NCBI GenBank assembly: GCA_004519485.1
Contig: CP038112.1
Coordinates: forward strand, 1 to 64,000
Direction: 5' to 3'
Origin: Nannochloropsis oceanica
Taxonomy: Eukaryota; Sar; Eustigmatophyceae; Eustigmatales; Monodopsidaceae
DNA: 64,000 nucleotides
Positions 34,501-46,302 of the stretch are shown here, piece after piece. The notes below the pieces were generated by a model that had not been told where the DNA came from, made no database searches, and was given only the letters and a program-made list of their open reading frames with translations. How positions within the stretch are numbered: position 1 is the stretch's first letter; each line of letters starts with the position of its first letter. The position numbers and the translations under genes were made by a program.

Positions 34501-35522
34501 ATCCGTGCCTCCTCCGCCTTAAGCCTCTCCATCTCCTCCTGCTCCTTTTCCCTGTCCTCCCGCCTCTTGCGCACTTTCTCGATCTCCCGAATCAATTCCA
34601 ACCGCCGCTCGGCCTCGCTCACCTTCCCTCCTCCTCCCCCCCCCCCCTCCCCCTTCCCCTCCCTTCTTCTCCTTGTGGTCCATCACATCGTTCTTGGCCT
34701 TCCATATGAACTGCTGGTGGAGATTCGCGTCCCCGAAAGGATTGCTCTGCGAGGTGTATCTGATGAGAGGGAAGGGAGGAAGGCAAGGGTTGAGTGGCGG
34801 AGAGGATACAGATGTATGGTCCATGGGTTATCAGATGGAATCAATATCTTATATGATGTGTTCCTTTCGACCCCAGCTTCGGCCGTGTCATTATTTACTC
34901 TTCACTCCATCCGCATCCCTTAAAACGGCCTTTTCGTGGCATCATGTGGCATCCATTCATCGCTTCTTTTCTCCCTCACTCCGCATCACCCTCCCTCCCT
35001 CCCTGCCCTTTCCTTACCCGAACATGCTGGCAATTTTCTTTGCTTCTTTCGCCGCTTTTCGGGCCGCCCTTTCCTCCGCGCTTTCGGCCAACCTGGAGAG
35101 GTTCATCCCTCCTCCATTAATGCCTCCGTCCTCGTTGTCCTCGCTCTCTTTCCTGCTGCTGTGCTTCTTCCGCTTCGACGATGATTTTTTCTTGTCGCTG
35201 TCACGCGATGGGTATATGCGGGTGGGCGTGTGTGAGGTGCATGTCGTATGCATATGTGCCTCCAAGCCCTCTCCCCTGCCCTCCCTGCCCTCCATGCCCT
35301 CCCTTCCTACCTCGATGACTCCGGGCTAGGCGAACGATCCCGGTTCTTTTTATGCTTCTTGCTGCTGTTTCTGCTGCTGTGCTTTCGGTGCTTCTTCTTA
35401 TGCTTGTGCTTGCGCCTCTCCGTTTCCTCCTCACTGCTGCTCGTGGCCTCATCGGAGGGGGAGTCCTCGTCCTCCCCCCCGCGAGATCGCTTCTTGTGCT
35501 TCCGACTGCTGGAGCCCATCAT
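31580..35522 (-). CDS. CACTIN: Cactin, spliceosome-associated protein (frame change in C run)
   Basis: A conserved nuclear protein of late spliceosomes. Exons: 35522-35311, 35197-35018, 34759-34422, 34206-34106, 33976-33853, 33702-33585, 33445-33299, 33160-32903, 32575-32378, 32229-32114, 31940-31833 and 31675-31580. The N-terminus is an RS/KH-rich tail (RKHKKRSRGG), followed by NPFGDANLHQQFIW, an acidic-basic coiled coil, the middle domain (DYQGLEAHSPNREFW), and the diagnostic Cactin C-terminus: YNRTHYDHDNPPPKTVQGYK, NVFYPDLIDKTQTPSFFLE, FHAGPPYEDVAFKILNKEWE, ending FNFKRARYRR. All joins keep phase except inside exon 3, where a 12-C run (34636-34647) leaves one surplus base. Without it the product would be about 664 residues. 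Sequence error in the run is the simplest reading. It shares a 273-base upstream region with LarB. Confidence 0.93.
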
Positions 35523-35795
35523 CACGCACGCGCAATGGCGGGTTGGCTCTGTAGGTTGGTGTGCGTGTGGGAAACGGCCATGTACTGAGGAAATGGAGGA
35601 AGTAGGGGAGGGAGGCGCATCATCAGAAGCAGCAAGCGATGGTGGGTGAGGAGGTCGGGTTATTCATCCCTGCATTTTTTTAATCCGCTAAGCTTGGCTT
35701 GGCCATGCCAAACCCTACGAACCAACACACAGCAGGGCCAGGAGACGAAGGAAAACTGGGTGTGCTATCTTCCACCGTAGCCGCTAAGCCACGCC

Positions 35796-37621
35796 ATGCC
35801 ACCCTTCCGCCGAATGCTCCTCCTCCCTCGTTACCCCGGGCCTGGCCACCTCCCCACCCCCCTCCCCTCCTGCCTTTTATCCTCTCTATCCTCTCTCTAC
35901 GCCTCTCCCCCTTCCCTCCGCAGCAGTAAATGTCCCTTTTCTTTCTCTTCATTTTCTTTCACCCCCACTTCAAGCATCCGCTCCATCCTCTCTCGCCTCG
36001 GCCAGGGAACACTCAACCCTTCTCAAGCCGAGGAGGCATTGCTGGCCCTGCAGCAGCAGCAACAGCAGCAGCAACAGCAGCAAAAGGAAGATAAGGGATA
36101 CGATAGCGTGGACAGCTTTGCCAAGATTGATTACGTGCGGGAGGCTCGGACTGGACTGCCGGAGGTACGCTGGGACTTAATGTGGAGGGAGAGTGGAACA
36201 AGGGAGGGAGGGAGGGAGGGAGGGAAGGGGGTAGGAATGTGCCACAGTACGACTTGTCAAGGTCAAACAGCCCACCACAATACAGAGTTATAGCTCCTTT
36301 CTCTCCCTTTCCTCCTCCTCGCCCCTGCATGAAGCAGAACGACGCATAATTTGTATAGATTGCCCTTGAGCCCGTTCCCCTCATGCCCACCGCTTCCCCC
36401 CCCCTACTCCCCGACCTATCCCACTTCAGATCATATACGGTGAAGGGAAGACCCCGGAGCAGCTCCTTGCCATCCTACACAGCATGGGCGAACGCCGCCG
36501 AGCTCAAGAGGAGGCATCAGGAGACCTAGCGACTACACATGTCAATGATGCGAACCCATCGGAGGGAAACCTGGTGGAAATGCGGTCGCGAGTCGTAACG
36601 GGAGGAGAAGGAGAGGAAGGACAAAGAGCAGCATCAGCAGATATAACAGCACCGCGATTATATTCCTCGTCTCCACTGCATCGGCCAGCAGCAGCAGCAC
36701 ACGGCGTGATCGTCGCCTCGCGGGTGTCCTCGGAAAAATACGCAGCCCTCAGGGAATCAATGAAGTGGGAGGGAGGGAGGGAGGGAGGGAGGGACGGGGG
36801 GATGGACGCATATGGAACGTTAGAATACATGCCAGTGCCGCGACTGCTGGTGTTGAGGCCGCGGGGGAAGGAGGGAGGGAGGGAGGGAGGGAGGGAGGAA
36901 AGAAGGACAGCGCCGTCGTTAGGTACGTGAAAGGTGAAGGGGAAAAAAGTGTAGTTAATTTTACTACCTGCCTCTCTTTCTCTGGTGCCTCATTCCTTAG
37001 TCGTTTGTAATAATCAGAAGGGCCTCACCCAATCACACGTCACACGTCCCTCCCTCCCTCCCTCCTATAGGCCTCGTTACTGTCATGTGCGCGGGGACGG
37101 CTGACTTGTCTGTCGCAGAGGAGGCTGCCACGGTGGCAGAATTGTGTGGGGTCGAGGTAACAACAAGAGAGAGGGAGGAAATAATGCAGGGAAGGAGGGA
37201 GGAAAGGAGGGAGGGAAGGAGGGAGGGAGGGAGGGAGGGAGGGAGGGAGGGGAGGAGTTTGCTTTGATATTATCTAAATCCTTGCCACCTCTTCCTCCCC
37301 TCCCTTCCTTCCCCCCCTCCCTCTCTCCCTCCTTTAGGTTCAGCGAGTGTACGATGTGGGTGTTGCGGGCATTCATCGACTTTTTGCTGCCCTGGACACG
37401 ATTAAGAGGTCGCACGTGGTGGTGTGCGTAGCAGGGATGGACGGGGCCTTGCCGACCGTGGTTGCCGGTGAGGAGGGAGGGAGGGAGGGAGGGAGGGAGG
37501 GAGGGAGGGCAAGGAGTAGTGAAAAATGATTTCTTTACTGGCAATGCCGATGTTTCCGCCCCCTCCCCCTCTTTCTTTCCCCTCCTTCTTTTTTTCCTCT
37601 TCCTCCTTCCAGGCCTCCTCC

Positions 37622-37652
<31 letters not shown>

Positions 37653-37800
37653 GGGTTATGGGGTAGGGAAGGACGGTCTTGCCCCCCTCCTCACTATGCT
37701 GAATGCCTGTGCTCCCGGCGTTGCCTGTGTGAACATCGACAATGGGATTGGGGCCGCGGGGATGGCGGTGAAGATCCTGCGGGTGAGACACAGAGGGTGA
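35796..37800 (+). CDS. larB: LarB-type carboxylase (PurE-related)
   Basis: LarB carboxylates and hydrolyses nicotinic acid adenine dinucleotide in the first step of the nickel-pincer cofactor pathway of lactate racemase. Exons 35796-36164, 36430-36922, 37071-37156, 37338-37467 and 37613-37800 give 421 residues. The N-terminus is hydrophobic/serine-rich with arginines, like an organelle transit peptide, followed by a polyglutamine run. Then come [82 protein letters not shown] and [20 protein letters not shown]. This is the full LarB signature, including the family's active-site cysteine (Cys392 here, by analogy). Two GGGA runs in exon 2 are read as GREGG linkers in a poorly conserved part. No LarC or LarE is nearby, so the partner pathway is unknown. 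Confidence 0.88.
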
Positions 37801-38433
37801 GAAGATGGAAGGAGCATCCCTCCCTCCCTCCCTCCCTCCCTCCCTCTCTTCCTCTGACGGGGACGAGTTCATGCGCCCCCTTGGTGTAGCGGTATGCGTG
37901 GATGCATATGAGCTACCTGTATGCAAATATATGGGGCCTGTGGCTAATTGTTTGTATTATAGAACAAGTGTTTAAATTTAAAATCAAATAATCGAAATGA
38001 AACGCCATGAAACGAATGAAACCACTCGTGTCAGCACACAGGGAACCAATCAACATAATAACGAGGCGGTATCTGTGTCAAGCTCACCAAGCACAGGAGG
38101 TCGTTCGAAGGAGACTTTGCTAAACAAACATACCTAGAAATAAAGCCAATTCCTCTGAGAAGAAGCTGTTCTTTCCAAAAGGGTGGGAGGAAAAGTAATC
38201 ACATCTTATCAAATAAGGGTTGATTGCTTTGTGCCCAACGGCCATGTCGCATGTTCCCTTTCCTTCGTTTTATTTCCTCCCGCTATCTCTTCTATTGTTT
38301 CCTTCCCCCCCGCCTCTCTTCCCACCGATTCTCATTCATTTCTGGATGTTTTACCCCTCCCTCGCATTCACTCAGGTAACGAACCATTCCCCCCCCTGCC
38401 CTTCATCCGCCCGCCTTCTCCCCGTCCTCCTCC
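37801..38433. other. Convergent region LarB / OMA1
   Basis: No gene seen. A tRNA-like A-box word (TGGTGTAGCGG, about 37882-37892) has no matching B box or cloverleaf. A/T-rich around 37960-38000. Confidence 0.45.
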
Positions 38434-40250
38434 TCATCCACCTCCTCCACTCGCTCCGACGGCCTGTGCGAAGAGGGCCTGCGCCTTACTCTCCTCGTAA
38501 ATTGGACGGACTTTCGCCGCTTCTTCTTTCAACAGGCTAATCCGCTCGGGGAACGCCGGATGCTGTGTGAAGTACGATCATGATTAAGGTGATGCACGGT
38601 TAGAAGTAATTACAATTATAACCCGCCTGGAAAACACCGTGTGACACCGAGTGCTGTGTGCAGAACGGTCATGATTAGGGTGATGCACAATTAGAATAAA
38701 CATCGTACCGAGATCCAACACATTACTGGCGTGTGTGTACTTCGGTATCTCCGCTTTTTCTCATCTTCTTTTTCGTCTGTCCATCCCTCCCTCCCTCCCT
38801 CCCTACTTACCGTGCTAAGAAAGCCTGGCATCATGACCCCTCCACTCCTCTTCTCCTCTACTTTTGCCATTCTTTCAAAGACTCTCACGGCTGCAGAAGG
38901 ATCATATCCTGCTCTAGCACAGAGTAACACCCCTACTCTGTCAGCCTCTTTTTCGTGAAGTCGGCTGTTGGGCTTGTGTACGACAAGGTCCCCTGAGGAG
39001 GTAGGTAGGTAGGGAGGGAGAGGTAGGGAGGGAGAGGTAGGGAGGGAGGTAGGGAGGGAGGGAGGGAGGGAGGTCAGGAGGTCAGAACACCATCCTCGGG
39101 ACGTCATCGGCAGGAAAGCGCACATCAACGTACCTAGGATTAATGTCAGCTCATTGACGGGCAGTCCGAGTAACGCCAAAAAAAATAACACGGAATTCAC
39201 CATGGCCATTGACGCCATCTGTTCCGCGGAGTGCCGGAGGAGGACGTGGGAGATCTCGTGGCCTATCACTGCCGCGAGCTCTTCCTCGGTGTTGACGCAT
39301 TGCTGAGGGAAGGAGGGAGGGTGAGAGGGAGGAATGAGATTGAAAAGTGGCGTTTCGTCTGATCAGTCGCCTGATTCAAGCAAGTCTTACTTTCCCACCA
39401 AGTGAAGTTCATGTCCATTCTCCCCTCCCTCTCTCGCCCATACCCGTACCTTTAAACCGGTGAAGATAACCACCTTCCCTCCAGGCATGGCCGCCGCATT
39501 CATGATCTCATCTGTGTCAGAAGAATAAGAGAGAATCTAATGTCTTGATAAATGGCCTTGATTCCCGCCCTTTCCCTCCCTGCCTCCCTCATTCTCTCCC
39601 TCCCTTACCCCTGTCAACCACATGGAACTCCCACGGCAGCTTCTCGGCATCTCTACCTCCTGCCCTTGCCAATTTCCGCCCCACCTTCCGCAAGAGGCGG
39701 ACGGTAGGATGGTCGGGGGGCAGGACGCGGCCTTTAAATTGACGGAGCATGGCTTTGTTGGACGCCTCGCCGAGCTAGCTCGTGGACGGATAGGGAAGTG
39801 GGGAGAAGTGATGCGACGGTGGGATCAGACGTGACAATTATTTGTAAAGGAGGGGAAAGAGGGTATCTTCCTGGGATTTCGATGGATATTGTGACCCACC
39901 TGGAGCTCAGTCTGTCTGCTGACAAAAATTGGGCGTTTTCGACCCGTATACGGCGTCTCTTCGAAACTGGAAAAGTAGTACACGGTGCCACCAACAGAGA
40001 AGATGCCCAGGGCGTAAAAATAGGGGGGGAACCCGTGCTTGGAGGGAGGAGGAGGCGGTGGTTCATGCTGACCCGAGGAGCGCTTCGGGACGATAACGAC
40101 GCGACGGGGACCGTGGTGGGAGACGACGGAGCGGGTGCTTGAGGTAGACGGACTAGCAGGAGATGGACGGCGAAGGGATGGCAGACGTAATGGTGGGTAG
40201 AGAGGTCGGGCCATGGAATGCGCATTGCGACGGAGATAGTGGAGGATCAT
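38434..40250 (-). CDS. OMA1: OMA1-type mitochondrial metallopeptidase (M48)
   Basis: OMA1 is a zinc peptidase of the mitochondrial inner membrane that cleaves stress substrates such as OPA1-type dynamins. Exons 40250-39900, 39774-39609, 39511-39450, 39302-39134, 38992-38811 and 38562-38434 give 352 residues, all in phase. A basic, acid-poor presequence (MILHYLRRNAHSMARPLY) and one membrane segment (YFYALGIFSVGGTVYYF) lead into ETPYTGRKRPIF. The catalytic motif is AAVIGHEISHVLLRH (His208, Glu209, His212), and the third ligand region is SRLHEKEADRVG. A hydrophobic stretch (VNSVLFFLALLGL) follows the active site. The C-terminus is FLSTHPAFPERISLL plus a short tail. An upstream ATG at 40289 is possible. 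It is head-to-head with PSMD5. Confidence 0.92.
38561..38696 (-). repeat. Ghost copy of OMA1 last-exon acceptor
   Basis: Bases 38561-38605, which span the acceptor of the last OMA1 exon, match 38652-38696 at 39 of 45 positions (period 91). On the coding strand both copies carry a CACACAG acceptor. The true exon continues CATCCGGCG and the copy CACTCGGTG. Confidence 0.85.
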
Positions 40251-40812
40251 GATCGAAGGGGCCTGTAGGTACATGGGTGGGGTGTACATTTTTATGGAGG
40301 GAGGGGCAGGAGGTTGACCAGGTTGGCCAGCGCGTTGCGGTGTCCATCATGCACCAAATGCGCCGCTACCACCGTTATCACGATGGAAAGGACAAGAAGT
40401 TCACACGTTTGATTATGTAAGGGAAGGTTCGGATGAACCGGGGAAGTACGAAGGGGAGAGTGAGAGCAGCATCAACTCATGACGACGAAGAGGACACGGC
40501 TTCGTTGCTTCTTCTTTCTTTTTGCCCCGGCGGTCTTCCAAATATACAAGGCCTAAGGCATGAGGGTGCGCTTGTTTCACTCACACGCCTCCAGTCATGG
40601 ACAGTATCCCATATCCCTCCCTGGTCCGTGCACCCCGTCCCGTGTTCCGCCGGCAGTGCGACTGCTCTCGAGGAGACAGCGCGGGGTAGTGAAGCCCGTT
40701 TACGACGTACTCACTTTTCATTACTCCAAGCATCTGTTCTCAATCGCCTTTTCTCCCATTTTTCATCAATTGCTCCACAGGAACCCAAACACCTCTCTCT
40801 TACCTAATCCAA
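40251..40812. promoter_or_regulatory. Divergent upstream region, OMA1 / PSMD5
   Basis: About 560 bases shared by two proteostasis genes. No CCCT or GGGA tracts. No clear TATA box; the reading frames in it look like chance. Confidence 0.4.
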
Positions 40813-40821
40813 ATGGCCGCC

Positions 40822-40853
<32 letters not shown>

Positions 40854-42900
40854 CTCCTCCCCTCCTCCCTCCTCCTCCTCCCCCGAAACTACCCCCGAGC
40901 AATGGGAACGGATGAAAGCCTTCCTCCGCTCTCTTCCTCCCGCCGACTCTCTATCTCGGACTCCCCAGAGCCTAGAGCGCGAAAAAGACCTTGTCAGCGC
41001 TTTCCTCTCCCAGCACGTCTCCCTGGTCCAACTCTTCCTCTCTCTCGATCAGGCCACCCGGAGTGGGGACGAGGAGAGACTACGTCACGTGGCGCGTGTG
41101 ATTCATCGATGTTTCACGTCCCCTCTTGGCCTGGATCTGCTGACTGATCCTCTCGTCTTACCGAACCTGATTGTAGGGATGAAGCACCAGGAGGAAGAAG
41201 TTCGGAAGCTGACGACGAAGATTCTGAAGCAGAATTTGCAAGTGGGGGAGAAGCGGGTGGAGGGAGGTGGGGAAGAGAGGGAGGAGAAGAGGCAGGCGTT
41301 GATACGGCGGTTGGTGCAGGGAGGAGGGAGAGAGGGAGGGGAAGGAGAAGGAGGGGAAAGAGGAGGAGGAGGGGGAGGAGGAGGAGGAGCGGTGGCTGGT
41401 GCCGTTTCGTCCTCTGTTGCCAATGCTTTGATCCAGGGTGTGGCCGACTCTAGCATTGCCGTCGGTCAATTTTCTGCAGATGCGCTATTGGCAATGATGC
41501 GCTTCCCTGTCTCCCTCCCTCCATTCCTTCCTGCCTCTTCCTCCTCCACCTCGTCCTTCTCCTCTCTATATGCCAGCAACACGACCCTCCTCCTCTCCCT
41601 TCTTCATCAGTACGCAAGCACCGATCCAAAGATTGTAAAGGACAGCACCTTGCGCTTACGGTATGCAGACATTATTGCCCAAGCCCTCTCTATATCAGAC
41701 ACCACGCCCTCCCTCCATGCTTTCCTCACCTCCTCCTCCACCGGCCCCGCCGCCGGACTGCTCTTCAACCTCGTGGAGGGAGACAAAACGGGAGGTACCG
41801 AAGATGTGTTGATTAGGTTCAGTGCATTAGAGCTCTTGGATGGGTGCGTGGGTACGAGAAACACCGCCGCGTATGTGCTAGAACGAGGGACAGTCAGAAC
41901 CCTGGTGGCCCTCGCGACAGGGAGTGAGGGAGGGAGGGAGGGAGGAGAACCCCACCCGATTTTGGGGGGGACGGCATTGAGGGTTTTAGGTGGATTGTAC
42001 CACACACTGTTGCGAGACGATGGCATGAGTGGGAGGGAGGGAGGGGGGGAGGGAGGGGGGGGGGACGAGGAGATCATGCTGTTGCTCATGAGCACGGTGT
42101 TGCGGTATTCGGAGTCGAGGAGGGAGGGTGACAGGCTGGCGGCGCTGCAGGTGCTGTGTTGCTTTGCTCGCGCATCGAGGGAGAGGTTGAGGAGGGTGCT
42201 GGAAGATCCGGTGTTGCTTGAAAGCTGGTTGGACATGAGGGGGGGAAGTGTGGAGATGAAAACGGCGCAGATGCACAGTCTGGCAAAGGCTCTGGAGGGA
42301 GGGAGGGAGGGAGGAAGGGAGGGAGGGGGCCACGCACCGCCGGAGCAGACGGGGAGGGTCCAGGCGACTGAACGACAGCCAGAAGTGGTGGGTATGGAGA
42401 TGGAGGAGGGAGGGAGGGAGGGAGGACGAGGGAGGGTAGTGTCACAAGAGGCGCGAGCCCTGTCAGATTTGCGGAAGCTCCTGTTTTCGCGATTGGGGGA
42501 ACTGAACGGGAGTCCGTCGACAATGAGGTTTGTGCTGCAACAGCTGCAGGCCCTGCCTATTCCGAGCCTGAGACATGCGTTGTATCATCTGCTGGTGGCG
42601 GTGGTGGGACAAGAGGGAGGATGGGGGGTGCGGGCGTTGTTTTCAACGGCCGGGTTTCGGGAGTTTCTGATGAGCCGGACGACGGAGATGGACAAGATAG
42701 GGAAGGAATGGAAATACTCGTTGGTGGAGGCAATTGAGCTGGAGACGCGTGGGAAGGGGGGGGAAGGGAGGGAGGGAGGGAGGGAGGGAGGGGTTGCTGT
42801 AGGGATGTTGGGGGACGAGGTGATAGAGGAGCTAAGAGAATTTTTGAAGCTCGGACCTTTTTATGCGGGGAGGCAGGCCGAGGTGGAGACGACGATGTAG
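40813..42900 (+). CDS. PSMD5: 26S proteasome chaperone PSMD5-like, intronless
   Basis: PSMD5 (S5b) is an ARM/HEAT-repeat protein that helps assemble the proteasome base and is then released. A single exon of 695 residues. A serine run (residues 4-30) leads into helical repeats: LVQLFLSLDQATRSGDEERL, HRCFTSPLGLDLL, VANALIQGVADSSIAVG, LRLRYADIIAQALS, then VLIRFSALELLDGCVGTRNTA, which matches the PSMD5 region around the third repeat. Several in-frame GGGA runs encode GREGG stretches in loops (for example near 41930, 42296, 42405 and 42760), making it longer than the roughly 500-residue animal protein. It has no intron although most neighbours have many. Family call is by overall pattern, not by a catalytic motif. 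Confidence 0.72.
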
Positions 42901-43559
42901 GGAGAGAGGGAAAGTGGAAGGCAAAGAGGGAGAGGTTTGAGGAGAAAGATTCACAAGACACGCAAGTGTTGGTTGCCTAGGGTCATGCACAAAAGCAAAA
43001 AAAGTGAAACGAAAGACAAGGTTTTTGTGAAATAATGGGAAGAATCATGATAAAAAAGACGACAGAGTAGTCGAAGTATTTTCTAGACAATTTCCTGGCT
43101 TTTGTGGAGTTGGATAGAATCCAGGGGAGCTACACCATAACGGTCTGCACTGACGACGGCACAACCAAAATTCCGCTCTGCCGTACTTTCTCACTCGAAT
43201 GGAAATTCCTCCTTCATTGCCGTATCTACTTCCTACCCTTCAACGAATTTTACAGCACGGCAGCCTACTGAGAGGAAGTAGACGGCAGGAAGGTGGAACT
43301 TCCACTTGTGGGGGGGGGGTGCGGGATTATCGCTGAAGAAATGTGACGACGATTGAGTCGCCACCCCACAGCCAGCCTGGCCTCGCCCTCTTTGTCAGCA
43401 TGCTGCCGATGCAGCCTAGGCGTGCACGTGTCATGGAAGCACCTCGTGGATGACGGGGGCGCAAAAAGAGGCAGGGCGGTGGACAAAGGGAAGAGGAGGT
43501 TTTCGATTTTCCTCATCATGATGTTGTCCCACTCCGCAACACGACTCGATAGGCGTATA
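42901..43559 (+). other. Intergenic, tandem spacing
   Basis: No gene seen. The right end (from 43518) may be coding if the next gene starts at its upstream ATG pair. Confidence 0.45.
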
Positions 43560-45044
43560 ATGGCCGGTACGACTCAGCCCCAGATTGGCGGTGGTAGTGG
43601 TGGTAATGGCGGCAAGGTTGATGACGGCGATCGCAAGCGAAGCTTTAAGGTTCGTGGGTGGATAGTAGAGTCGCATGCCTCCCTTTTTTCTCTATATTAA
43701 TTATTCCGCATCGAGTCGTTGCTGTAATCCTTCATGGCTCGCGTCTGTCTTTCCTTCTCTCATCTTTCTAATTCCCCTTGCCTCTCCGAATCCGTAACCC
43801 ATCCTCCCCCGCGCTCGTAGGTCCTTACCTATAACCTTTGGATCGCACCGCTAGTGCGCTGGCATCCCAGCGAGAATCTGGAGGCCATATGCGACTTTAT
43901 CAGAAGCACCGACCCGGACTTGGTGTGCCTACAAGAGGTATGTGCTAGCGGGGTAAAAATGCGGAGGGAGGATGAATGGGAATTCACTCTGTTTGCAGGC
44001 TGATGGCATTTACGGGGGAGGCTGGGGAGCGACGGACTGTGCTTGTCCGTGAATCGTAGGCAAAGAAACGCCAATTAAATCGACGTATACGCTTCACAGA
44101 CTCACCCCACACTCCTACCCGCCTCCACGCCTCACCCTCCTTCCCTTCCCCCTCCCGTTTACAAGGTGTTTGACTGGCGCCTCGGCCCTCTGGGTTTTTT
44201 GTGCGAAAAAATATTTGGCGGCGGCACTGGCTGGGGGCCCATCTCCTGGTTATTTTATTTCGAAGGCCTCCTCCTCCCCTTCTTCCAAACCAATCACCAA
44301 GCCCGCATCATCTCCACCCTCCTTCCTTCCCTCCCTTATTCCCTTCCGTCGGCTCCCATCCCATTTGCCCGGGGCCACAACCAAGGCCTGCTGGTGTTGT
44401 CGAAGCACGTCCTGCACCGGCCCCTCGCCCGATACCTCCCGGGAGTGGTGGTCCACACCATGGGCACCCAAGCCTTCACCCTCTACCCCTCCCAAGGGGA
44501 GGGAAGGAGGAAGGACGCGAAGGAGGGCATTCGTTTCGTGAACCTTCACTTGGTGCCCAATTTTGAGACGCACCCCTGGAAAGGTCGTTTGTTGGGGTGG
44601 CTTGGCGAGAAAGACGTGCCTCGGCTACAGAGGCAGCAGCTGGCTGCCATCGGGCAGGAAATGAGGCGGGAGGGAGGAGAGGAGGGCAGGTGGTGTGCAG
44701 TGGGCGATTTTAATGTGCATGGTCCCGAGGTGTTGGGGGTGGGGAGTCGAGTGACAGAGGTGGGTGGTAGGAGGAGGGAGGGAGGGAGGGAGAGAGGGAG
44801 AGGAGGGGGAGTAGCAAGCAGAGGAATGTCCTCAATGACAAAGCCATGAAAAGCGAAATTAAATTTGATCGAATCACCCCTTCCTCCCTCCCTCCCTCTC
44901 TCCCTCCCTCCCCATCAGGTGACCTGCCCGAAGGAGCAGCACGTGCTAGACCACCTGGTGACTGCCCTGCCCTACACCTACACCGTCTTTCCCAACGTCG
45001 TCCTTAGTGACCATTATCCCGTCCTGGCCACGCTCGAGTTGTAG
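43560..45044 (+). CDS. Endonuclease/exonuclease/phosphatase-fold hydrolase
   Basis: A phosphodiesterase of the EEP (DNase I-like) superfamily. Exons 43560-43649, 43821-43937, 44166-44759 and 44919-45044 give 308 residues. Metal and catalytic residues visible: VLTYNLWIAP, the glutamate in PDLVCLQE, the N and H in RFVNLHLVPN, the D and N in AVGDFNVHGPE, and the terminal aspartate-histidine pair in VLSDHYPVLATLEL. The region between (FEGLLLPFFQTNHQ) is hydrophobic. The pattern recalls neutral sphingomyelinase-like and other lipid or inositol phosphodiesterases, but the substrate cannot be told. The exon 3 donor may be 44730 instead of 44760; both keep phase. Start 43560 has A at -3 and G at +4; 43518 is the alternative. 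Confidence 0.8.
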
Positions 45045-45641
45045 AGTAGGGGGGGTAGGGGGTGATGGAGGGAAATGCACCGACGAAATGTACATGTATG
45101 CATAGGCGAGATTGAAGATGCAAAGGAAATTATTTAAGACTTGTTAATCACAGTTTCCCTCCCCGATTTATATTTTTTCTCTGTTGTACCTTATATTCTT
45201 CTCCTTCTTTTGAATCTTTTTTTATTTCGCCTTAATCACGCATGTCCTTGCGTTGCACGTCTTATGTCCCCTCTGACAATCTCTTCCTCCCTCCCTCCCT
45301 CCCTCCCTCCTTCCCTCCCTATGCCCTTCTTCATGACACAGACAGGAAGAAAGTTGTCACGAAAGAGTCCATGTCGTTATAAACATCTGATCTCGTTATT
45401 ATCTCACTCATCCCCTCCCTGCCTCCCTCTCTTTTTCTTCCTCCCTACTTCCTCACTCTCAAAATCATTCACGGTCGCCGCGTCGTAGCCCTTTACATAC
45501 ACGTTTGCACACATTCGAATTCGCCCCAAGGCCCGTACATGGCCCCAAAAACATACTTATATGCCCAAGAGTCATTCACTATACGGGCCTTTCAGTCCCT
45601 TTGGCCTCCCTCCCTCCCTCCCTCCCTCCCTCATTCCTTGC
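45045..45641. other. Convergent intergenic region
   Basis: Between the EEP gene and the small secreted protein gene. A CCCT run is at 45287-45320 and another at 45605-45632. No gene seen. Confidence 0.45.
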
Positions 45642-46302
45642 CTATTTGTCCTCTTCGCACCATTCGGCGGCAGTAACCTTGAAGTCTCCCATCTTCACTG
45701 CACTCGCCGAGGGCCCCGAGATAAGATACCCCAGGTTAACGCTTTCGTTAGGCATAATCCTGGTTGGTGGTGGATGGAGATGAAGAAAAAGAAAGGGAGG
45801 GAGGGAGGGAAGGAGGGAGGACAGGGCATACATAAGAGTACGAATTAACTTGCTCCATCACGATCAATATTCTATTACTCCCGTCCCCTTTCCTCCCTCC
45901 TATCCCTTCTCTACGTAGTGTATTCAGTCATACTTACTTTTCCGCATATTCAGGTAAGTCTCCAGTCAACCCACTTTTGCCCGTCTTGACATTCGAGACA
46001 TAAGAGCTCTCTACCCTCGTCTCAGCCGCCTCATCGACAGGCACGGCGAATTCCACATCACACACCGCGCGGGTGGGGTCGTTGTTGGAAAGGAATACTT
46101 GGTTTTGTGCGTAAAATGTGCCAGTTTTCTCATCCTTCCACGTGTGAACCGGGTTGGGCATGGTGACCGACAGCGCGTCCATGGGAGAAGCGGCGACGGC
46201 CTTGTTGCTTTCCATACGAAGGTTGGTTGTTTCGTGCGCCAGAGCGGGGGAGGCTAGGGCTACGATGGAGATGAAGGCAGCAAAGGCACGGTTACGAACC
46301 AT
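45642..46302 (-). CDS. Small secreted protein, carbohydrate-binding-like
   Basis: Exons 46302-45938 and 45759-45642 give 160 residues. A classical signal peptide (FAAFISIVALASPALA, cut about residue 22) begins it. The mature part has TWKDEKTGTFYAQNQVFLSN, two cysteines (AVCDVEF and the last EWCEEDK), and a beta-rich pattern ending ESVNLGYLISGP. The spacing of an early Trp, the FLSNND turn and the late LGYLI strand is reminiscent of CBM49-type carbohydrate-binding domains, but I hold this only as a possibility. Nothing else about its role can be said; location outside the cell or in the endomembranes is likely. Confidence 0.72.

Noticed and set aside
37875-37960. tRNA-like start (TGGTGTAGCGG A-box word)
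   Set aside because: No B box (GGTTCGA type) follows and no cloverleaf can be drawn.
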